Source: Cloacimonetes bacterium UBA6081
Lineage (GTDB): Bacteria > Cloacimonadota > Cloacimonadia > Cloacimonadales > Cloacimonadaceae
Reading direction: 5' to 3'
Assembly (NCBI GenBank): GCA_002428685.1
Contig: DIXL01000122.1
Location: 1-11,379, forward strand
DNA length: 11,379 nt
Position 1 is the first letter of the stretch, and every line of letters starts with the position of its first letter. Position numbers and translations under genes: made by a program. The notes beneath the pieces are model-generated. The model was not told where the DNA came from. It made no database searches and saw only the letters and a program-made list of their open reading frames with translations. Shown here one piece after another: positions 6,886 to 11,379 of this stretch.

Positions 6886-7432
6886 TGTCCTTACTATTCT
6901 GCGGTTCCTGATGGTGCCGGTGTTTTTGTATTATCTGTTTGTTTCCACCGATGCAAGCAGCATAAAAATTGCGCTATTCGTTTTTATTGCAGCCAGTATT
7001 ACAGATTATCTGGATGGATTTTTGGCTCGCAAACTGCAGGTTATCAGCAATTTTGGCAAGATTATGGATCCTCTGGCGGACAAGGCTTTGGTAATATCTG
7101 CTCTGGCAGGACTTTGCTGGCTATATCCCTATAAAATTAGCGTGGTAGTTTTCTTTGTTATCTTTTTCAGAGAGTTGCTTATCACAATCCTGCGAGAAAT
7201 TTACCACCATAAGGGGATCGTAATGGCTGCGGATAAAATGGGTAAGCTGAAAACTGTGATGCAGATGGTAGGAATCATTGTGGCTTTGGCTGCTTGGGCA
7301 TATCTAAATCCTTTGCCGGATAAAGTGATTTTGGGTGTGGCAATCTGGTTTTGGATTGTGGCAGGGGTTACTTTGCTAAGTGGGTTAAATTATCTGTTAG
7401 TTTTGTTTAAAAAGGAGCAAACCCATGCGTAA
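6866..7432 (+). CDS. pgsA: CDP-alcohol phosphatidyltransferase, PgsA type (phosphatidylglycerophosphate synthase)
   Basis: Membrane enzyme that transfers a phosphatidyl group from CDP-diacylglycerol, most likely to glycerol-3-phosphate, the committed step to phosphatidylglycerol and cardiolipin. The full CDP-alcohol signature is present: D47, D50-G51, A54-R55, G64, D68 and D72 in DYLDGFLAR...G...D...D. The N-terminal IPNVLTILRFLMVP is characteristic of PgsA rather than PssA, and several hydrophobic helices follow. Length is 188 residues, normal for PgsA. The ATG at 6866 was chosen because GGAGG (6855-6859) lies 6 bases upstream and IPNVLT follows at once. An in-frame start at 6791 would add 25 residues with no family counterpart. 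It overlaps the upstream gene by 20 bp and the downstream lipoprotein by 8 bp. Confidence 0.92.
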   Translation: MKQQIPNVLTILRFLMVPVFLYYLFVSTDASSIKIALFVFIAASITDYLDGFLARKLQVISNFGKIMDPLADKALVISALAGLCWLYPYKISVVVFFVIFFRELLITILREIYHHKGIVMAADKMGKLKTVMQMVGIIVALAAWAYLNPLPDKVILGVAIWFWIVAGVTLLSGLNYLLVLFKKEQTHA

Positions 7433-8486
7433 GCTTATTGTTTGTGCAATGCTGTTGCTGATCCTGACAGGCTGCAACAAAGGCAAGTCCGAGCCTCAAC
7501 GCTGGACAGCTTTCGACAATTTGATAGATCACGCCAAGCCTATGGCCATGGGTGATGATCGTGATGTTTACATCTTTTGCGATTCTGCCAATTGGAAGGC
7601 TTTGGAACCGTTTGTGCGAAGTGCTATTGAGCAGGAAATCCAGTTGGTTTATCCGGAGAAATATTTCCAGATTATTATGTCCGATATCAAGGATGCTCAA
7701 GCTCTTAGTAAGTACAAGAATATCATCTATATCGGTGATCTGAAAAGTGATACGCCGGTATCAAAATATGCCAAAAGCGTTCTGGATAAAGACTTTATTG
7801 CCAGAGTTAACAACAGCGGTGGAGACCTGTTCACGGCCAAAAACCACAGCTCACGCGATCAACTGGTTATGTTTTTAATGGGCAAAGATCCGGTTTCACT
7901 TAGCAAAATAGGTGCCTTGCAATCAGACAACATCTTTGGGCTGTTACTCCACCGATTTGCCCAACGTCAGGCCTATTATGCCTACCAAGGTAAAATTATT
8001 GCAGCTTCGTTTTTCAAGCCCTATCCCTTTGCCATGCAAATTCCCGATACCTACAGGCTGTTTTCAAACGACAAGGATGGCCGTTTCCTCAGCTTTTTAT
8101 ACCGGGCAAAGATGCAAAACCGTGAAATTCCCGATAAATACATTTCGGTTTATTACGAAGCCATGCCGGAAAACAAGCTTGATCTGGAATGGCTGAAAAC
8201 CAAACGTAAAGAGCTGGGACAGAAATACTTTGAGGGAGATACTTTTGATGCCGAGTTAGTTCGGCAAGAGCCATTTCGCTTTATAGATCACGATGGTTTT
8301 AGGTTAATGGGAGCCTGGAAAAATGAAAAACACGCCATCGGGGGTGCTTTTCAAAGCTACGCATTCTGGGATGAGCCTTCCAAAACTGCCTACCTGATAG
8401 ATAACATAGTATATTTTCCGGCGGGGGATAAACTGCCGATTTTGGTGGAACTATTTATGCTCTCCAGCTCAATCACCCTAAAATAA
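7425..8486 (+). CDS. DUF4837 family lipoprotein
   Basis: Predicted lipoprotein of unknown function. Residues 1-17 are a signal peptide with lipobox LTGC, so C17 would be lipidated and the mature protein anchored in the envelope. The body (353 residues in all) matches my recollection of DUF4837, a family found mainly in Bacteroidota and relatives. Recognisable blocks are DRDVYIFCDSANW near 45-57, KNIIYIGDL near 97-105, a DKYISVYYE segment near 237-245 and a C-terminal segment with FRFIDHDGFRLMG and GAFQSYAF. No catalytic motif was found. AAAGGAG at 7411-7417 lies 7 bases before the ATG. It overlaps pgsA by 8 bp and the TPR lipoprotein by 1 bp (TAATG), so all three are probably made together. 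Confidence 0.8.
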   Translation: MRKLIVCAMLLLILTGCNKGKSEPQRWTAFDNLIDHAKPMAMGDDRDVYIFCDSANWKALEPFVRSAIEQEIQLVYPEKYFQIIMSDIKDAQALSKYKNIIYIGDLKSDTPVSKYAKSVLDKDFIARVNNSGGDLFTAKNHSSRDQLVMFLMGKDPVSLSKIGALQSDNIFGLLLHRFAQRQAYYAYQGKIIAASFFKPYPFAMQIPDTYRLFSNDKDGRFLSFLYRAKMQNREIPDKYISVYYEAMPENKLDLEWLKTKRKELGQKYFEGDTFDAELVRQEPFRFIDHDGFRLMGAWKNEKHAIGGAFQSYAFWDEPSKTAYLIDNIVYFPAGDKLPILVELFMLSSSITLK

Positions 8487-10234
8487 TGCAAGACAAGCTA
8501 TTAACTAAAGTCCTGTTTGGCATCCTTTTGATGGGATCGCTTTTTTTGGCAGCGTGTGCAGGGCCTTCAGACAGATTGGCAGCCACTTCAGATGATCCCT
8601 CCAGACCTACTGCCGCATCCATATATTATTATTTTACTGGCTCTTATGTCCATTACAGCGGAGATTATAAGACAGCAGAAAAGCTGTATAACTTAGCCCA
8701 GGAACAGGACACTGCCAGTCTCCAGATAAGAAAACAGATTCTTATAAACAGTGCCTATGCCTATTTGAATGGGCAGAAAGAAAAAGAAGCGGTTATAAGC
8801 CAATTTAACGAGGCCAGAAACGGCACGACATTTGATTCCGAATTGCTCAATGCGGCATATTCCGTATATTCTCAAGCCGGAGACATAGAAGGCCAAACCT
8901 GGACAATTGACCAGACTCTGATGCACTACCCCTCAGCCAGGGCATATCTGCAGAAGTTTTATCTGGATTATGCGGTTTCAGGCAGCAAAGACAGCAAACA
9001 ACTGGAGAAGGCATATAAAATGGCCGGCACCAATTCTGATGATTTGGTTCTGACTGCGCGAATGTTCTCTCTGGTAGAACCCAATCGCTCTTTAGCCATC
9101 CTGAAACAAGCTTACAAGCTAAGCCCCAAAACCGAAACAGCTCAGTTGCTAAACGAAATGACGCTTCAATATGGCAGTCCGGAAGAAGTGAAACAGCTTT
9201 TTGCCACTTACAGTTATCCCGATGATAAGCTCTTGATGCTAAATCTGATCCAGATGGCCAATAAGATGACCAAGCTTGGTCTGATCCTGGATTTATCCAC
9301 ACAGATTATCAATACTGCGGATTCTGCCTTGATGGGAGAACTGGCTTTTGCAGCCTATCTGAAGGATGATCAAGCTGTCCTGCAGGGCATCTGGAAAAGT
9401 CTGCAAGCGCAAAGTCCCAATCGGGAAAAGGATGCCAAGCTTGCAGTAATTTTGCTTGCCAATGCCATTAGTTCCGCGTCCTTTGCAAGTGCGCAAGCTT
9501 TTACGCCCTATTTTATAGGTGCTGCTGATCTGGACGATGTAATTCTGTATCACACTCTGCGGCAGTCGCTTAGTTTGCAATCGGGAATAATCCAGGCAAG
9601 TCCCGATTTCAGTGCCCAGTTGGCAGAGGCGGCAAAAACCAAGCTGGAAGAAAGCCCAATTTCCCAATATCTGCAAAAAGCAGCCCTGGCAACCTCTGGT
9701 GATGATCCAGATTTGAAGACAGCCAGAGTAAATCTCTGCGAGTCCTTTGTTTTGCAGGGTTTGGGCTATGAAGAAGATTGGGCTGCTGTTATCAACGCCT
9801 ACCATTTGCAGGGAAAAACAGCAGAAAAACTTCCCCTATTGCGTCAAGCCATTGGCAAATATCCGGATAATCCCCTGTTCCTAAACGATTTGGGTTATTC
9901 TCTCTTAGACCATTCCGATTTTCTGGAAGAAGCAGGGCAGCTTATTAACCGGGCTGTGGTGCTGGAGCCGGAAAATGCCTATTATCAAGACAGCCTGGCC
10001 TGGTTTTACTATTTGACCAAAGATTTTGAAGCAGCTCTAAAACACATCGCCATTCCCTTAGCCATGGAAAATATGCCCGGGGAAATTGCCTATCACATAG
10101 GTATGATCTTCATTGCCAGTGATAACCATACTGCCGCGATAGATTATCTAAAAACCGCAGCCACAGACATCCAAAATCCCGATTCTCAGCAAAAAGCAGT
10201 CCAAGCTCTCATCAGCATTGGCATCAATCCCTAA
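8486..10234 (+). CDS. Tetratricopeptide-repeat lipoprotein
   Basis: Predicted envelope-anchored scaffold protein of 582 residues; its partner is unknown. The signal peptide has lipobox LAAC, giving C24 as the lipidated residue. Residues about 46-130 hold a first helical repeat region (YYFTGSYVHYSGDYKTAEKLY), the middle is alpha-helical and divergent, and residues about 446-575 contain the clearest TPR units (NPLFLNDLGYSLL, NAYYQDSLAWFYYLTKDFEAAL). The overall plan resembles large bacterial TPR lipoproteins with NDLGYSL followed by DSLAW, often found near outer-membrane assembly or lipoprotein-sorting genes. The ATG shares its A with the TAA of the DUF4837 gene, implying coupling. It is the last intact gene of the operon, and no convincing terminator follows at once. 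Confidence 0.82.
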   Translation: MQDKLLTKVLFGILLMGSLFLAACAGPSDRLAATSDDPSRPTAASIYYYFTGSYVHYSGDYKTAEKLYNLAQEQDTASLQIRKQILINSAYAYLNGQKEKEAVISQFNEARNGTTFDSELLNAAYSVYSQAGDIEGQTWTIDQTLMHYPSARAYLQKFYLDYAVSGSKDSKQLEKAYKMAGTNSDDLVLTARMFSLVEPNRSLAILKQAYKLSPKTETAQLLNEMTLQYGSPEEVKQLFATYSYPDDKLLMLNLIQMANKMTKLGLILDLSTQIINTADSALMGELAFAAYLKDDQAVLQGIWKSLQAQSPNREKDAKLAVILLANAISSASFASAQAFTPYFIGAADLDDVILYHTLRQSLSLQSGIIQASPDFSAQLAEAAKTKLEESPISQYLQKAALATSGDDPDLKTARVNLCESFVLQGLGYEEDWAAVINAYHLQGKTAEKLPLLRQAIGKYPDNPLFLNDLGYSLLDHSDFLEEAGQLINRAVVLEPENAYYQDSLAWFYYLTKDFEAALKHIAIPLAMENMPGEIAYHIGMIFIASDNHTAAIDYLKTAATDIQNPDSQQKAVQALISIGINP

Positions 10235-10240
10235 AAACTG

Positions 10241-10338
10241 TTTTGATGTCCAACGAGAGTGACTCCTTGCTTCATGTCTGCAACTGATGGTAGTTTTGAT
10301 GTTAAACGAGAGTGACTACTTGATTCATGTCTGCAACT
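10241..10338. repeat. Two direct copies of a 45-bp repeat, 53-bp period
   Basis: Copies at 10241-10285 and 10294-10338 match at 41 of 45 positions and are separated by GATGGTAG. Shared cores are AACGAGAGTGACT and TTCATGTCTGCAACT. They begin 7 bases after the TPR gene. On the - strand each copy reads VADM(K/N)Q(G/V)VTLV, and the copy nearest the TPR gene continues to a short ORF of 14 codons (MKQGVTLVGHQNSF). The other copy has a stop after LV. The unit may be a remnant of a dispersed family; with two copies no CRISPR or expression claim is possible. Confidence 0.85.
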
Positions 10339-10361
10339 ATAGTCTATTAGCTTACCTATAT

Positions 10362-10468
10362 TTATATGGTAACATAACGCTCGTTTAGCATTAAAACCGG
10401 AAGTGCAAATCTGAGTTTACTTACACTACTCCGTTTAACCCAAAAAGAGCGGATTTGTTACCATATAA
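10362..10468. repeat. 12-bp perfect inverted repeat
   Basis: TTATATGGTAAC (10362-10373) and GTTACCATATAA (10457-10468) are exact reverse complements 83 bases apart. A second pairing spans the same zone: CTCGTTTAGCATTAAAA (10380-10396) is complementary at 15 of 17 positions to TTTTGATGTTAAACGAG (10294-10310) in the second 45-bp repeat. This is consistent with a decayed mobile element or a structured RNA; neither is proven. Confidence 0.7.
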
Positions 10469-10485
10469 TGAGCAAGAAAACTTTG

Positions 10486-10525
10486 AAAGAGCGTTGCATT
10501 AGCACAACAGGTTTCATCGCTCTTT
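10486..10525 (+). terminator. Terminator-like hairpin with T tract
   Basis: AAAGAGCG (10486-10493) pairs with CGCTCTTT (10518-10525), followed by TT then AGG, and flanking TTTGA and TCAAA can extend the stem. The 24-base loop is large for an intrinsic terminator. If active it would stop transcription of the long operon that ends at 10234, or of an unseen RNA starting in the repeat zone. Confidence 0.4.
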
Positions 10526-10543
10526 TTAGGTCAAACAATTCTC

Positions 10544-10628
10544 CTGCTTGAAATAAGCTATCAAAACGGAATCAATACGGACTTCATCCTTAATGATTCC
10601 GTATTGATTCACTATTTTGATTAAGCAG
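10544..10628. repeat. Multi-part inverted repeat next to the truncated transporter gene
   Basis: The centre is a perfect 13-bp inverted repeat, GAATCAATACGGA (10569-10581) and TCCGTATTGATTC (10598-10610), around a 16-base loop. Further out TCAAAA (10561-10566) pairs with TTTTGA (10615-10620), and CTGCTT (10544-10549) pairs with AAGCAG (10623-10628). The three nested pairings share a centre, so the whole segment could fold into one long interrupted hairpin. The element ends about 50 bases before recognisable coding sequence resumes. Confidence 0.75.
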
Positions 10629-10680
10629 AAAATTCAGATGAGCGGCAAAGTTATTCCAGATCATTCATCCATCCAAGCTC

Positions 10681-11094
10681 CGGCAGGTTATCATCACCAA
10701 AAATGACAGCAAGCTAAGCCTGGCCAAGATTGAAGACATTGTAAAGTTCCGGGTTGGTGCCCAAAACGGCACCACCGGCCAGATTTACCTTAGCGAAAAC
10801 CTTATAGATAAAAAACTGATGCCCGAGGATAACCTAAAAAGATACCCCACCAACCTCGAAGCCATCACAGATTTGCAAAATGGTAATCTGGACTGCATGA
10901 TTATTGACGCTTGGGCTGCCCAGGGCTATGCCAGCCTACGTCCCATCAAAACAATTCTTACCATCGAAACCAACGAAAATTATGGCATTGCCATGCCCAA
11001 GGGTTGCAAAATGAATGCCCAGATCAGCAAAGCTTTGCAGGATATTATCAACAGCGGGGAAATGATCTCCATCGTGCAAAACCACATAAAGTAG
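10681..11094 (+). pseudogene. 5'-truncated family 3 solute-binding protein (amino-acid ABC transporter)
   Basis: The frame from 10642 to 11094 has no upstream start, and homology becomes recognisable at QVIITKNDSKLSL (about 10684). The translation matches the C-terminal half of SBP_bac_3 proteins, with VGAQNGTTGQIYL (the GTTG ligand-loop block), LDCMIIDAWAAQGYAS, NYGIAMPKG and a C-terminal helix ending in a stop. About 137 residues remain of a usual 250 or so, and the signal peptide and first lobe are missing. The internal ATG at 10819 has no ribosome site and would give only 91 residues, so a functional product is unlikely. No permease or ATPase gene is beside it. Truncation next to repeats suggests loss by rearrangement. 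Confidence 0.82.
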
Positions 11095-11274
11095 CCAACA
11101 CGCCGGTCATTCCGGATTCTATGTTTAGGTAGCCACCTATCTGCCCTTCATCCAAATCGTCCCTATTGGCAATCCCGTAGCTTGCCTTGCAGTTACAAAA
11201 GTGAGCACAAGGTTACTGCAGGGTAACCGGAAGGATAGTGTTGTGTCAAACTTGGTATGTCGCAAATAGTATTG
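11095..11274. other. Gene-free spacer between the pseudogene and the intron, with a short palindrome
   Basis: No coding frame here resembles a known protein. The visible structure is GGTTAC-TGCAGG-GTAACC (11211-11228), a 6-bp stem around a 6-base loop. It is preceded by a related CTTGCAGTTAC segment (about 11193-11203). The right part, next to 11275, would be the 3' exon of the group II intron on the - strand. Confidence 0.5.
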
Positions 11275-11379
11275 ATAGGGGTAGGGGAGTTATCCATTAC
11301 TGGCTCCCCTCCCTCCGAACCGTACGTGCGGTTTTCCCGCATACGGCTCTCCAGAAAACAGGTTACTCATTTAAGAGAC
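11275..11379 (-). mobile_element. Group II intron, 3' end (domains V and VI); remainder outside window
   Basis: Read on the - strand, the segment contains a complete domain V and then domain VI, which ends CCCCTAT at 11275, fitting the AY 3' end of group II introns. Domain VI is the helix GGGGAG/CTCCCC plus an outer GGG/CCC. An unpaired A at 11282 lies 7 nucleotides before the 3' end, the expected place of the branch-point adenosine. The intron's 5' part, with any reverse transcriptase gene, would lie beyond 11379. Whether it is complete cannot be told from this window. Confidence 0.85.
11317..11349 (-). ncRNA. Group II intron domain V (catalytic hairpin)
   Basis: On the - strand GAGCCGTA pairs with TACGGTTC (8 bp). 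A two-base CG bulge follows on the 3' side, then TGCGG pairs with CCGCA under a GAAAA loop. The AGC catalytic triad is present near the 5' end. The layout matches domain V of the Lactococcus Ll.LtrB intron, one nucleotide shorter. Confidence 0.9.

Noticed and set aside
8847..9805. Two - strand ORFs of 151 and 170 codons (8847-9302, 9293-9805) opposite the TPR gene
   Set aside because: They are antisense shadows of the TPR lipoprotein, cysteine- and tryptophan-rich in the way of random antisense frames.
10241..10338. CRISPR array
   Set aside because: There are only two units with an 8-base gap, far too short for a spacer, and no cas genes are nearby.
10911..11132. 73-codon ORF overlapping the transporter remnant
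   Set aside because: It is a shifted frame of the solute-binding protein fragment, which itself has clear family similarity.

Overview
The window looks like a piece of chromosome from an uncultured member of the FCB group. Candidatus Cloacimonadota (Cloacimonas-like) is the best guess. The reasons are a secreted beta-helix protein with a type IX-style C-terminal sorting domain, a DUF4837 lipoprotein, and tightly overlapping housekeeping genes of moderate GC. The phylum is an inference; no rRNA gene or strict marker is present. All protein genes read on the + strand. The only - strand element recognised is the end of a group II intron.

Layout. (1) 1-2546: 3' part of a large secreted surface protein with two beta-helix regions, a fibronectin III-like domain and a sorting domain, carrying a G9 homopolymer. 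(2) 2547-2639: intergenic region with a near-consensus sigma70 promoter whose -10 box lies inside a perfect palindrome. (3) 2640-5132: xseB, a polyprenyl synthase gene (ispA type), dut and nadA, probably one transcript, with the first three genes overlapping. (4) 5133-5386: a composite palindromic repeat element (28-bp perfect inverted repeat, nested hairpins, near-identical 15-bp flanks) ending on the start codon of the next gene. (5) 5387-10234: a TrmN6-like methyltransferase, an FtsX-like membrane protein, a PgsA-type phosphatidyltransferase, a DUF4837 lipoprotein and a TPR lipoprotein. These five genes overlap by 1-20 bp and are probably one operon with an envelope flavour. (6) 10235-10640: gene-free, rich in direct and inverted repeats. 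(7) 10681-11094: 5'-truncated remnant of a family 3 solute-binding protein gene. (8) 11275-11379: domains V and VI of a group II intron on the - strand, continuing past the window edge.

How the genes work together. xseB, ispA, dut and nadA serve nucleic-acid hygiene, isoprenoid precursors and NAD synthesis. Their grouping looks like shared expression rather than one pathway. The second operon mixes phospholipid synthesis (PgsA), a division-type membrane protein and two predicted lipoproteins, which suggests cell-envelope construction.

I found no defence island, CRISPR array, toxin-antitoxin pair or biosynthetic cluster. The best leads are the possible phase-variable G tract, the repeat element abutting a start codon, and the repeat, pseudogene and intron junk zone at the right end.
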